Positions 26,603 to 35,622 of a stretch of 64,000 nucleotides of DNA are shown here, in pieces. Position 1 is the stretch's first letter. Every line of letters begins with the position of its first letter. The position numbers and the translations under genes were made by a program. Below the pieces are notes generated by a model, which saw nothing but the letters and a program-made list of their open reading frames with translations, was not told the origin of the DNA and made no database searches. This DNA is from Bacteroides neonati (lineage in GTDB: Bacteria > Bacteroidota > Bacteroidia > Bacteroidales > Bacteroidaceae), in NCBI RefSeq assembly GCF_000499785.1, contig NZ_HG726019.1, positions 62,001 to 126,000 of the forward strand, read 5' to 3'.

Positions 26603-26845
26603 TTACTCTTCCTCAGATTTAGTTTTTGGCTTACGCAATACAGCATATATCATAAAAATAAAACCCAGAAAGCATACAACCGGCGCTACCTTGATTCTGC
26701 GCACACTGAAAATATCGGGTTCAAAAGTCGTCTGCGTTGAAGAAGGGCCTGTCATCAGGATAAAACCGATAATGACTACGATCATTCCTACAGCCAGTAG
26801 AATGAAGTTCATCTTATCAAAAGCGAATTTTTGTTTATCAGCCAT
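26603..26845 (-). CDS. DUF3098 family small membrane protein
   Basis: 80 residues with two transmembrane helices (LLAVGMIVVIIGFILM and CFLGFIFMIYAVL) separated by a short loop with RRIKVAPVVC. The sequence and position between ftsX and uppP are characteristic of DUF3098 in Bacteroidetes. Function unknown; the genomic position suggests a link to division or lipid-carrier recycling. Confidence 0.85.
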   Translation of the reverse strand: MADKQKFAFDKMNFILLAVGMIVVIIGFILMTGPSSTQTTFEPDIFSVRRIKVAPVVCFLGFIFMIYAVLRKPKTKSEEE

Positions 26846-26883
26846 ATTATTTTAATTATAAATTAGAATCCTAAAAGTAATGA

Positions 26884-27765
26884 TTATACATAGTACAGAG
26901 TGCTCGCCTTCATCCTCAAATACTTATTGATTGAGAGATATGCACATAAAAACGTGATAATGATTCCAAAAGCGAATACAGAGCCCGATACTAAAACCAT
27001 AACGGTGGGGGTAATAACCCTGATTAATTCGGGTTCATACGATACTAACCAGTAAGCAGTTCCCATCAAAATGGTATCGGCCATCACCGCAGCCAGTACA
27101 CCGCTCCAGATATTTCGCCTGAGAAAAGGACCGCGTATAAAGCCCCAACTGGCTCCAACTAGTTTCATTGTATGTATCAAGAAGCGCTTGGAGTAAATGG
27201 CCAGCCTTATGGTATTGTTAATCAGCGCAAACGAGATAAACGTCAACACCACCGCCAGCGTTAATAGCACCAAGCTGATATTCCGAATATTCTCATTCAC
27301 CGCATCAATCAAATCGCGTTGATAAAGCACCTCGCGGATATTGGTGTTTTTCTTCATGAGCTTCTCAATCTTGGCAATACTATCCGAATTGGCATAATCG
27401 GAGTTCAACTTGATCTCGATAGAGGCGGTAAACGGATTGTATCCTAAAAACTCTTCCGGATCGGTTCCCATCGCTTCTGTCTGCTCACGAAGTGCCTGTT
27501 TCTTCGAGATATATTCTGTTTCCTTCACAAAAGCCTCTTTATTCAGCTTCTTCTGGAGCGTTAGAATCTCCGATTCTTTCATTTCATCGCTAATAAGTAC
27601 AGAGAAGCTGATGTTTTCCCGCACGTATATCGACAAGTTATGAGCAGCCAATACAAAGAATACCACTAAACCAAGCAAGAGCAGCACCAAGGTGGTACTA
27701 ATGCTTGAGGTGATAAATTGCATATCAAAGTAAGATACAGCGTTGTTTTTATTCCTGTTCTTCAT
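26884..27765 (-). CDS. ftsX: Cell division protein FtsX
   Basis: 293 residues. Four transmembrane helices: one near residue 20, then a periplasmic loop of about 120 residues, and three at the C-terminal half with the FtsX/MacB-type permease domain. FtsX pairs with the ATPase FtsE and controls peptidoglycan hydrolases at the septum. ftsE is not next to it, which is usual in Bacteroidetes. Six bases separate it from the methyltransferase gene. Confidence 0.9.
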   Translation of the reverse strand: MKNRNKNNAVSYFDMQFITSSISTTLVLLLLGLVVFFVLAAHNLSIYVRENISFSVLISDEMKESEILTLQKKLNKEAFVKETEYISKKQALREQTEAMGTDPEEFLGYNPFTASIEIKLNSDYANSDSIAKIEKLMKKNTNIREVLYQRDLIDAVNENIRNISLVLLTLAVVLTFISFALINNTIRLAIYSKRFLIHTMKLVGASWGFIRGPFLRRNIWSGVLAAVMADTILMGTAYWLVSYEPELIRVITPTVMVLVSGSVFAFGIIITFLCAYLSINKYLRMKASTLYYV

Positions 27766-27771
27766 CGTTTA

Positions 27772-28671
27772 TCAGCGTTTTTTCCGAAATACATAGATCA
27801 TGGAGCTACTCCGTTCTTTCTTGGCCAACGAACTAAGCCAAGCCATCGTTCCCACTCGCATGCCTCTGAGAAAAGAGTGCGAATGTCCCAATTGCTTCTC
27901 GCTCAACATGGATACATAAAAGGCATCGAAAGGCATCGGGTGACGAGCAGCCATAATAAATCCATGTCGCGAAGCCAATGGCTGAATAGTGCCCGGCGTG
28001 AAATGCCATAAGTGCCGGGGCACATCATACGCAGCCCAATCGGCGCCATAATGTTCGGCATCGTACGAAGAGCAGTTCGGCACTGCTACAATCAGCGTTC
28101 CTTTGTCGTTCAATAGCTGGTGCAGCCTATCCCAAGTGTCGTTTAGCGACTCAAGATGTTCCATCACATGCCACAAGGTAATCACATCAAACGTGTCGGG
28201 AGTAAACTCACTTAATGCCGTAGGCTCTTTCACCTCGAGCCCGAAATGCTCGTATGCAAAAGCACGTGCTTGCGGACTCTTCTCGACAGCTTCGACCTGC
28301 CAACCACGTTGTTGCATGGTATGAGCAAAATAGCCTGTTCCTGTACCGATATCAAGTAGTTTTCCTGTTTTACGATGAGACTCTTTCATCACAAGGCGTG
28401 CTTTGCGTCCCAGCATATAGCGGCGTACCTGGTGATAGATGGCGTTCATTGCTCCTTTTCGGGTATCGGAGTGAGATATATAATCGGGAGTTTCGTAGTA
28501 GCGACCTATTTCGGCTTCCACAGGTGCTCCCTGTGTAAAGGTAAATCCGCAGTCTTCGCACGAACAAACTTCAAACAGTTCGCCCGACGCATAATGATCC
28601 GTACAAGTCATGACGCGCTTCATGCGCTTGCCATCACATAGCGGACATGCATTTATAATAAGTTTATTCAT
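27772..28671 (-). CDS. Class I SAM-dependent methyltransferase with N-terminal zinc ribbon
   Basis: 299 residues. The first 45 residues hold two Cys pairs (CPLCDGK and CSCEDCG) with a TCTDHY segment, a zinc-ribbon pattern. The methyltransferase domain begins near residue 95 with LLDIGTGTGYFA (motif I), then VEAVEKSP, and DVITLWHVMEHL (motif IV, methyltransferase type 11). The C-terminal part has a short basic end. Many such enzymes act on sugars or lipid-linked surface glycans; the target is not known. First gene of the run to folK. Confidence 0.82.
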   Translation of the reverse strand: MNKLIINACPLCDGKRMKRVMTCTDHYASGELFEVCSCEDCGFTFTQGAPVEAEIGRYYETPDYISHSDTRKGAMNAIYHQVRRYMLGRKARLVMKESHRKTGKLLDIGTGTGYFAHTMQQRGWQVEAVEKSPQARAFAYEHFGLEVKEPTALSEFTPDTFDVITLWHVMEHLESLNDTWDRLHQLLNDKGTLIVAVPNCSSYDAEHYGADWAAYDVPRHLWHFTPGTIQPLASRHGFIMAARHPMPFDAFYVSMLSEKQLGHSHSFLRGMRVGTMAWLSSLAKKERSSSMIYVFRKKR

Positions 28672-28950
28672 TGATTTTACCCTAAATTAAAGTGCGACTT
28701 CGGTTCACAAAGCCGCACTTCACCCGAATTTGATGTAAAGTAACAAATAAAAAGTGATATAGAGCTATTTCGTTAAGGAGCTTTAACCTTATTATTAATG
28801 TCACCATTTTACATGCTACCACTCTGCAATATTAATGAATCGGCAAATACGCTCACTCTATAAACTGATAACCTTTCGCCCAATAAGCCTCATAGAGCCT
28901 TCTTGGAGGTAAAGCCGACCAGTCCCCAGATATAACCTGCCGGTGCACGT
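28672..28950. other. Gap upstream of the methyltransferase operon
   Basis: Contains a stem AAGTGCG/CGCACTT close to the methyltransferase start (about 28689-28720), possibly in its leader. I see no exact TAnnTTTG box and no open frame worth calling. The rest is AT-rich with no repeat that I can see. Confidence 0.4.
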
Positions 28951-29030
28951 AAAAAAGCTGGCGGCGTTTAAAAAAAACACCGCCAGCTTTTTTAATTATC
29001 TCGCGGGCTTTTTGAAAAAGACCGCGAGAT
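28951..29030. terminator. Tandem terminator hairpins after the GH20 gene
   Basis: Two hairpins: 28951-28993 (AAAAAAGCTGGCGG facing CCGCCAGCTTTTTT) and 28998-29030 (ATCTCGCGG facing CCGCGAGAT with an inner CTTTTT/AAAAAG stem). On the minus strand the distal hairpin ends in TTTTTT and should stop the PUL transcript. Confidence 0.8.
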
Positions 29031-29102
29031 TTTCTTAGCTAAGTCATTGAAAGTTATTAGAGTATTCGAAAAGAGAAAATAGATTAAACTTACAGAGAGA
29101 CA

Positions 29103-30677
29103 TTAGCCATTTTGCAATACATCCTCTTTGGCCGGGGCATCGGGCTCGGGAGTCGAAGCCGGATCGAAAGGATTAAAATAATAGATACCCAGTGTATCGA
29201 GATATTCAAGAAATGAGGGTAGCTTACGCATGAAAGAGCTACACTCTTTGGCCTTTTCAGGTGTCCAAGCCGCTTCGGCAACTGCTATCAAACGAGGAAA
29301 AGTCATGAAATCCAGTCGTTTAATATCGGCCACTCTTTCTGTCCACAAAGAGAATTGCATCCCCATCACCTGATTTTCATAATCTTTGGTTAGGTGAATG
29401 ATGGGAGCAGGGAAGCGGTATATATCTTCAATCGGATTATATCCGTTCCATGTTCGACCGACTTTATGCGTAGCGTATTGCACAAAATCGGCATACAACG
29501 GCCGACGCGGAGTCATAATCACTCGAAAGCCATTCTCCAATGCCTTAACCAATTGGTGTTTGCGATCGTGTCGCCACCACATGATCACAGCTTTCTGAGG
29601 TGACACACCGGCATCCACTACTTCGTCCCACCCAATCATAGTCTTCCCCTTAGAAGCAACGATATCGGCTGCACGACGGATGAAATAATGCTCCAAGCCG
29701 GTTTCGTTTTGCAGCTTCTTGTCGCGGATAAACTGTTGAATATCGGGGTCGGTAAACCAGCTTTGATTGCCATAATGCACCTCATCGCCTCCAATATGAA
29801 TGTAAGGAGCAGGAAACAGAGATACGATTTCGTCGAGCACGTTGCTGATAAACTGATAGGTTTCTTCCTTGCAGGGATGGAAAGTAAAATGTTCCCATTT
29901 GCCTTCACCACCTCCCGATATTTCGGGATAAGAGCGACAAACGGCCGTAGCGTGTCCCGGCATGTCAAACTCCGGTATCACCATGATATGCCGCTGTGCA
30001 GCATAGGCTACAATCTCCTTGATGTCCTCTTGTGTATAAAAGGCAGCAGGTGCTTTAGGGTCGTGCCAGTTACCAACCGATCCCTCGGAAGTGAGCTTCG
30101 GGTAACGCTTGATCTCGATGCGCCAACCCGGCTCATCGGTCAGGTGCCAATGAAAAACATTCAAACGGAGCGAAGCCATGATATCGAGGTATTGCTTTAC
30201 TTTCTCTTTGCCGAAGAAGTGGCGACTTTCGTCGAGCATAAAACCACGCCACTCGTAGCGCGGAGAGTCCTCTATCCGGCATGCACCCAACACTCCTTTG
30301 CCCGAACGAGCCAATTGCAAAAGTGCTTCTTTCGCATAAAACAGACCGGCCTCATCCGATGCCTGCAATAAAACATCGGTAGGAGTGATGATAAGCGAAT
30401 AGCCCTCTTTGGGCATAGCCGACTCCTTATCGATGGATAAACGGATGCTCCCCGGCGAGGAGGAGGCTGAAGAGGCGAGTGTTCGTAGTTCGGCTTGTAA
30501 TTGAGCGCCCAGTTGGGCAGTATATCCGTTGCTTCCTTGCACTCGGATATCTTTGCCAATTACAAATGTTCCTTTTGCCAAGCGCATCGAAGCAGGAGTT
30601 GGCAATAAGGACTGTTGTGCACAAAGGGGCAATAGACACAAGAGAAACAGCACCCCAAGAGAAATTTGTTTTTTCAT
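29103..30677 (-). CDS. GH20 beta-N-acetylhexosaminidase
   Basis: 524 residues with a signal peptide (KKQISLGVLFLLCLLPLCAQ). N-terminal GH20b-like domain (LPTPASMRLAKG), then the catalytic TIM barrel: GFMLDESRHFFGKE, FHWHLTDEPGWRIE, and the catalytic pair Asp298-Glu299 in HIGGDEVHYG. WTERV and WWRHDRK complete the pocket. It releases terminal GlcNAc or GalNAc with substrate assistance, in the periplasm or outside. It is the last PUL gene, 20 bases after GH2. The frame extends to 30770 inside GH2; ATG 30677 starts the signal peptide. A Pro/Asp/Glu-rich tail ends the protein. Confidence 0.92.
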   Translation of the reverse strand: MKKQISLGVLFLLCLLPLCAQQSLLPTPASMRLAKGTFVIGKDIRVQGSNGYTAQLGAQLQAELRTLASSASSSPGSIRLSIDKESAMPKEGYSLIITPTDVLLQASDEAGLFYAKEALLQLARSGKGVLGACRIEDSPRYEWRGFMLDESRHFFGKEKVKQYLDIMASLRLNVFHWHLTDEPGWRIEIKRYPKLTSEGSVGNWHDPKAPAAFYTQEDIKEIVAYAAQRHIMVIPEFDMPGHATAVCRSYPEISGGGEGKWEHFTFHPCKEETYQFISNVLDEIVSLFPAPYIHIGGDEVHYGNQSWFTDPDIQQFIRDKKLQNETGLEHYFIRRAADIVASKGKTMIGWDEVVDAGVSPQKAVIMWWRHDRKHQLVKALENGFRVIMTPRRPLYADFVQYATHKVGRTWNGYNPIEDIYRFPAPIIHLTKDYENQVMGMQFSLWTERVADIKRLDFMTFPRLIAVAEAAWTPEKAKECSSFMRKLPSFLEYLDTLGIYYFNPFDPASTPEPDAPAKEDVLQNG

Positions 30678-30697
30678 CGTATTATTACAGTTAATGA

Positions 30698-32815
30698 TTA
30701 CCAACCTGCGTGTTCGTTTTTGTTTTCTTTCGAATCGACTTCCCGTTTCTTCTCTCCGGCATAGTTCCACTCTATTTCATCGGTCAGTTCCTTTCCACCG
30801 ACGGTAACGACGGCTTTTAAGGTGTTCTTTCCTTCGCTCAGCGTTACCTGATCGAACACGTAATGAACAGCCGTATATCCTTGTCGGATACCGGTTAATT
30901 GCTGTCCGTTCAGGTATACATTGGGCGTACCCACATTGGAGTAAACGGTTACGGAAGTCTGTTTTTTCTCGCGGTTTGTATTGCGACGTTGCGTCAGATA
31001 CAGTACAGGTTCTTTGCTCCAATTCGCCTTGTACCAGAAATAAGAATCTTTTTTAGTCTTTCGGTCGAAGGTAACCAATCCCTTCAAATTGCGCGCCTCC
31101 ACTCCTCCACGTGTCCACATGGGTACAGCAAAATCGAACATATTCCATAAATAGGAAGCAATGATGTAAGGATGCTTGGCAATAACAGCCCATTGGTATT
31201 CGTGTGTTTTAGTCTGAAATGTTTCGGGATAAAAGGGTTTGCCCCAGTTAAGCGCATCGCCCAGTAGTTCTGTTTGATGGTTCAGGTTGGCATCAGCACC
31301 ATATTCAGTCAACATCAGTTTCTGCCAAGGATAGTTCTTTTCTAACCCTTCTACCCACGGTTCGATATCCTGAATCTTCTTCTCGTACCAGCCGAAATAG
31401 CGATTCATTCCCTGAATATCGGCATTCTGATTGACCGGATGCTCTGCATGTCCGTATCCGTTTACGGCCACTGTATATCGGTCAGGATCTTCGGTCTTGG
31501 CCAGATCATGGAGAGATTGAGTCAATGCCGATGTGTATTCGTGCGGCTGATACACTTCATTATGTAATCCCCATACGTAGATAGAAGGGTGATTAAAGCT
31601 TTGACGAATGAGTTCGCGAAGCTGAGTTTGTGCATTCTCCGTCTCATAACCGGTTACGCGGTTTACAAAAGGTATTTCTGCCCAAATAACTAATCCCAGC
31701 GAATCGCAACGCGAATAAAGATACTCGGACTGCTGATAGTGAGCAAAACGAACGGTGGTAGCACCCACATCCATGATGGTAGCCAAATCAAAGTCATGAT
31801 GTTCGTTTTTCAATGCACTACCCAGTCCCCACCAGTCTTGGTGACGGGTAACGCCATACATCGGATATTTTTCGCCATTCAAATAGAAGCCTTTACCGGC
31901 AACGATCTCGTATTTGCGTACACCCAACGGTTGCACAACCTCATCGACAATTCGCTTTCCGTCAAGCAACCGGGAAACGACCTTATACAGATAAGGGTCT
32001 TCGCGTCCCTGCCAAAGGTGAGGATTGCGAAGCGTAAAGGTAGCACTATACGTTTGTGTGCCTTGAGGAGTAAGGTCGAATGATTGCTTATGACTATCTA
32101 CCTTCTTCCCTTCGCGGGTATAGATCACATTCTCAAGGGTCAACGCAACAGGTGCAAGCGAACCGTTGTCCAACTTCACCTTCACGGTTACATCGGCCGA
32201 CTTCTTCGACACATTTTTTTGTGTGATGTACACTCCCGGAGAGGCACAGTCGGTCACGGTAATATTGGCCGGTTCGGTCACTACCAACCATACAGGCCGG
32301 TAGATACCGCCATACACACCAAATAGATTCTGATTGACCGGGATAACATCCGGGCGAGCCGTATTGTCGGCCTTCACCAGAATTTCATTTTCCGCCCCCC
32401 AGTTCAAGGCAGTACCTATTTCGCAAGCAAAGGCCGAATATCCGCCTTGGTGAGTCCCTACCAGTTTGCCGTTTACATATACTTCGGCATTGGCACCTAC
32501 TCCTTCAAAGCGAAGAAAGATACGTTTACCCTTCAGCTCTTCGCCAAAGAATTGTTTTTTCTTGTAATAACCGACCCCTTCGTAAAAAGAGGCTGCTTTG
32601 ACTTGCATATCTTCGGCATTCCATGTATGGGGTATTTCTACTTCGCTCCATTTTCCATCCCATTGAGCGGCAGCACGCATCGGTTCTACCGAAAAGGGAC
32701 CCCGTTTGAACTGCCAACCCGAATTGAAGGAGGTCACCTCACGAGCCGTCACCGTTATAGCCAACAGAGACAACAGGCAAAGCACCATCCGTTTTATTAT
32801 CAACATACTATTCAT
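30698..32815 (-). CDS. GH2 family glycosidase (beta-galactosidase-like)
   Basis: About 705 residues with a signal peptide. Domain order: GH2 sugar-binding (RGPFSVEPM, GVGANAEVYVNGKLVGTHQGGYSAF), immunoglobulin-like, and TIM barrel with acid/base Glu420 in YVWGLHNEVY and nucleophile Glu504 in LTEYGAD; then a C-terminal domain with EARNLKGLVTFDRK and KDSYFWYKANWS typical of GH2 enzymes in PULs. It could cut beta-galactosides, beta-mannosides or beta-glucuronides; these cannot be separated by eye. A strong internal promoter lies just upstream. Start at 32815 or 32806 is uncertain. The last residues are Lys/Glu-rich. Confidence 0.88.
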   Translation of the reverse strand: MNSMLIIKRMVLCLLSLLAITVTAREVTSFNSGWQFKRGPFSVEPMRAAAQWDGKWSEVEIPHTWNAEDMQVKAASFYEGVGYYKKKQFFGEELKGKRIFLRFEGVGANAEVYVNGKLVGTHQGGYSAFACEIGTALNWGAENEILVKADNTARPDVIPVNQNLFGVYGGIYRPVWLVVTEPANITVTDCASPGVYITQKNVSKKSADVTVKVKLDNGSLAPVALTLENVIYTREGKKVDSHKQSFDLTPQGTQTYSATFTLRNPHLWQGREDPYLYKVVSRLLDGKRIVDEVVQPLGVRKYEIVAGKGFYLNGEKYPMYGVTRHQDWWGLGSALKNEHHDFDLATIMDVGATTVRFAHYQQSEYLYSRCDSLGLVIWAEIPFVNRVTGYETENAQTQLRELIRQSFNHPSIYVWGLHNEVYQPHEYTSALTQSLHDLAKTEDPDRYTVAVNGYGHAEHPVNQNADIQGMNRYFGWYEKKIQDIEPWVEGLEKNYPWQKLMLTEYGADANLNHQTELLGDALNWGKPFYPETFQTKTHEYQWAVIAKHPYIIASYLWNMFDFAVPMWTRGGVEARNLKGLVTFDRKTKKDSYFWYKANWSKEPVLYLTQRRNTNREKKQTSVTVYSNVGTPNVYLNGQQLTGIRQGYTAVHYVFDQVTLSEGKNTLKAVVTVGGKELTDEIEWNYAGEKKREVDSKENKNEHAGW

Positions 32816-32844
32816 TTCGTTTTCTGTATTTATTTGATACACTG

Positions 32845-32873
32845 CAAAGATAACCTTAAAATTGGTCTTTCAA
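32845..32873 (-). promoter_or_regulatory. Internal PUL promoter before GH2
   Basis: Minus strand TTG (32871-32873), spacer of 18, TATCTTTG (32845-32852), about 30 bases before the GH2 ATG, in the 141-base gap after GH105. It suggests that GH2 and GH20 can be made without the upstream SusCD transcript. Confidence 0.6.
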
Positions 32874-32956
32874 CCACCAAATTCCTCCCAATTATATGAC
32901 CATATCGTCCGTTTAACCAGTACATGTATCTGTTTTTATCTTGACACAGCAAAAAA

Positions 32957-34072
32957 CTATTGTGCCATTTTATAAATTTGGCAACCCGCCAATAAGAAAG
33001 CACCCACACCGTACACCTCGGTCATTTCCCGGGTTACTTTCTTGGGATCGGCGCCGATAGGCTGTACAAATCCCAACTTACCATCAGGCTCTACGGCGTC
33101 GAGTAATGCTTTCCAACCCTTTATCACGACGGGCAGATAGGCTTCTTTATCCAATAACCCCTCATTGATTCCGTAAGCCAATGCGTATACAATAAATCCT
33201 GTTGCACTCGTCTCGGGCGAAGGGTAAGAGGCAGGATCGAGCAAGCTTGCATGCCAATACCCATCAGAGCTTTGAAGGGTGGCAATGCGACGGCACATCG
33301 CAACAAAGAGCTTTTCATAGAAAGCACGGTTTTTATCTTTACGTGGCAACTCTTGCAACATTTCGGCCAACCCTCCAAGCACCCAACCATTTCCACGCCC
33401 CCAGAATACTTTGGCACCATTCTTTTCCTGTTGTTTAAAGTAACGCCAATCGCGATAAAACAGGTTTTCGTCCTCATCGAACAGGTAGTCATAAGAAGCT
33501 TTGTACTCGCGATTCATGAATCGGATGTATTTCTTATCTCCCGTAAGTACATAGAGCTTTGTATAGGTAGGCGGTGCCATAAACAACGCATCACACCAAG
33601 TCCAACGCTCCAGGGTTTCTGCCTTGCGGTAATCAAGTTCGAAAGAACCCTTCGACGGATGAGACATCACCCACTCGGCACGGGCAATAGTGGGGTTCAG
33701 CATTGCCTGATTCTTGTACTTGCGATACAGGTCAATAAATACCTGAGACACTGCAATATCATCGGCATGATACATACGTTTATCCGGGTGCCAGCCGTTG
33801 CGCCGACCGATGGCAGTGAGCCATTTATAGTATGTGGCATCATTATCTTGTTTCTCGGCCAGTTCTGCCCAATCAATCATTCCCATATATAGCGCGGCAT
33901 TGGTCCAGTTCAGATCGCCGTGCTCATATCCGGTATTCGGATTGGCAATCTGCCAGTCGGCTACACGCTTCATGTCATTTTTCACTTCGGTTTTAGTGAA
34001 GGGCATTTGTGCATTCGCACCAACACACAAAATCAATGCAACTGCTACAAAAATTAATTTTTGTTGTTTCAT
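32957..34072 (-). CDS. GH105 unsaturated uronyl hydrolase
   Basis: 371 residues with a signal peptide (KLIFVAVALILCVGANAQ). An alpha/alpha-barrel of the GH88/GH105 clan; family landmarks are MYHADDIAVSQVFIDLYRKY and RWTWCDALFMAPPTYTKL with likely catalytic Asp161, then WGRGNGWVLGGLAEML and SPETSATGFIVYALAYGI. It removes 4,5-unsaturated uronic acid from oligosaccharides produced by a polysaccharide lyase, by hydration of the double bond. The released sugar feeds KduI/KduD. No lyase gene is in this PUL, so the oligosaccharide must come from elsewhere. Lies 37 bases after GH29. Confidence 0.9.
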   Translation of the reverse strand: MKQQKLIFVAVALILCVGANAQMPFTKTEVKNDMKRVADWQIANPNTGYEHGDLNWTNAALYMGMIDWAELAEKQDNDATYYKWLTAIGRRNGWHPDKRMYHADDIAVSQVFIDLYRKYKNQAMLNPTIARAEWVMSHPSKGSFELDYRKAETLERWTWCDALFMAPPTYTKLYVLTGDKKYIRFMNREYKASYDYLFDEDENLFYRDWRYFKQQEKNGAKVFWGRGNGWVLGGLAEMLQELPRKDKNRAFYEKLFVAMCRRIATLQSSDGYWHASLLDPASYPSPETSATGFIVYALAYGINEGLLDKEAYLPVVIKGWKALLDAVEPDGKLGFVQPIGADPKKVTREMTEVYGVGAFLLAGCQIYKMAQ

Positions 34073-34109
34073 ACGTATTTACTAGAATGTTTCTGTTTTA
34101 CTCTAATCA

Positions 34110-35528
34110 CTATGTCAGTGCATCACGATATTTATCGGCTGCTCCTTTCTCTTCTTTTATTTGAAGTTTGATAACAAAGGGCTCTCCCGGATCTACCAAA
34201 GGCATGGATACGTTGTACTCATTGCGAGCTGTTTCCACTACCTGCAAACTGCCACCATGCAACAGGTGCGCTCCAATTATCTGAGTACCTTTCGGTGTCT
34301 TCACCAATAGTTGCTTCGTATAAGGGCGATTAAATACAACCATAAAAACATCTTGTCCTTTACGTGTATAATAGCCCCAATCTTGTTTAGCCCATCCGGC
34401 ATAATCGCAGCCATAAATTGCTTCGCCATACTGGCTCATCCATCGTCCCAACGAGGTTGCAAGTGCTTTTTCTTCGGCACGAAAATCACCATCAGCTTGG
34501 GGGCCGAAGTTAACAACCATGTTTCCTCCCATAGAAACAGCATGGACAATGCGCTCAATTACTTCCAATGGAGTTTTTACATAACTCAAAGACCAGTCTT
34601 TATGGTACCCCCACTGATTCTCGGGAATAGTCATACATGCTTCCCAATCCCATTGCGTCACTTTAAGGTCCTTAACCGGATCGGGCAGACGGCGTTCGTA
34701 TCCCGATTCATAATCACCCATCAGTCGGCCATTACTATCGAAATGGCGTTTGCCATAATCATCGGCACGCAAACGGCTATTGATGGTAACTCCCGGAACC
34801 AGTTCTTTCAAAGTCTTTTCAACGTGAGCAGTCCACCATCCGTTTTTCTTGATGCTGGAATCCCATGTGCCATCAAACCAAAAGTCTTTCACGGTTGGGT
34901 AACGAGTAGCCAACTCTTTCAACTGATTATCTGTAAAAGTAAGGAAACGACGAAAAGCGATGCTATCTGCCTCTGATTTGATATCATATCGATAATCGGG
35001 ATGACTCCAGTCCATTACCGAAAAGTAGAAATGCACATCAATACCCTCGGCATTATAGGCTTTTACAATTTCGCCCAATATGTCTTTCTTATAAGGAGTA
35101 TTTGCCACTGTGTATTTTGTATACTTACTTGGCCAAAGACAAAAGCCCTCATGATGTTTTGTGGTGATTTTTACGTAACGCACTCCCATATCCTTGGCCA
35201 TTTTGGCCCATTGCTTGGCATCGAACTTAACCGGATTCCATTGTTTCATTAACGCCATCCATTCATCCGACGGTACTTTTGCCCACGACTTTAACCACTC
35301 GGCTGCTCCATTGTACACTTTTCCATTCCATTCACCGCCGGGAATGGCATATAATCCCCAATGAATAAATTCACCTAAACGATTATCACGGAATTTCTGC
35401 ATAGCAGCATCTTGACGTTTACCTACATTGGTGGCACCATATTGCAGTGGTAACTCCTGCTTCGCTTCTTGAGCAGAGGCAATCAGCGTCACAAAAAATG
35501 CGATCACAAGAACTATTTTCTTCTTCAT
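34110..35528 (-). CDS. GH29 alpha-L-fucosidase
   Basis: 472 residues with a signal peptide (KKKIVLVIAFFVTLIASAQ). GH29 landmarks: RLGEFIHWGLYAIPGGEW, YVKITTKHHEGFCLW, and the nucleophile Asp219 in FWFDGTWDSS. A C-terminal beta domain follows (GYYTRKGQDVFMVVFNRP, GAHLLHGG). It releases alpha-linked L-fucose with retention. The missing long C-terminal lectin domains fit a simple exo-acting enzyme. It is the first enzyme of the PUL after SusD, preceded by an attenuator-like hairpin. ATG 35528 is chosen because it begins the signal peptide; the frame opens at 35591. Confidence 0.92.
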   Translation of the reverse strand: MKKKIVLVIAFFVTLIASAQEAKQELPLQYGATNVGKRQDAAMQKFRDNRLGEFIHWGLYAIPGGEWNGKVYNGAAEWLKSWAKVPSDEWMALMKQWNPVKFDAKQWAKMAKDMGVRYVKITTKHHEGFCLWPSKYTKYTVANTPYKKDILGEIVKAYNAEGIDVHFYFSVMDWSHPDYRYDIKSEADSIAFRRFLTFTDNQLKELATRYPTVKDFWFDGTWDSSIKKNGWWTAHVEKTLKELVPGVTINSRLRADDYGKRHFDSNGRLMGDYESGYERRLPDPVKDLKVTQWDWEACMTIPENQWGYHKDWSLSYVKTPLEVIERIVHAVSMGGNMVVNFGPQADGDFRAEEKALATSLGRWMSQYGEAIYGCDYAGWAKQDWGYYTRKGQDVFMVVFNRPYTKQLLVKTPKGTQIIGAHLLHGGSLQVVETARNEYNVSMPLVDPGEPFVIKLQIKEEKGAADKYRDALT

Positions 35529-35559
35529 TCTGTCTAATTTATTGTATACGAAAATAAGA

Positions 35560-35604
35560 AAAAGAATTCGGTACGAACAGGTTACGTTCATACCGGATTC
35601 TTTT
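35560..35604 (-). terminator. Attenuator-like hairpin between SusD and GH29
   Basis: A 19-base inverted repeat (35560-35578 and 35586-35604) with two wobble-type differences and a seven-base loop; on the minus strand it ends in TTCTTTTTCTT. It sits in a 94-base gap inside the operon and could make SusCD more abundant than the enzymes. Confidence 0.65.
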
Positions 35605-35622
35605 AAAACGAAACATTATCTG

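Noticed and set aside
29688..30371. 227-codon plus-strand frame inside GH20
   Set aside because: Antisense to a well-supported GH20 gene; composition is Cys/His/Arg-rich as expected of a shadow frame, and no domain is seen.
33251..33892. 213-codon plus-strand frame inside GH105
   Set aside because: Lies antisense to conserved GH105 motifs and shows no protein-like features of its own.
34311..34976. 221-codon plus-strand frame inside GH29
   Set aside because: Antisense shadow of the fucosidase gene.
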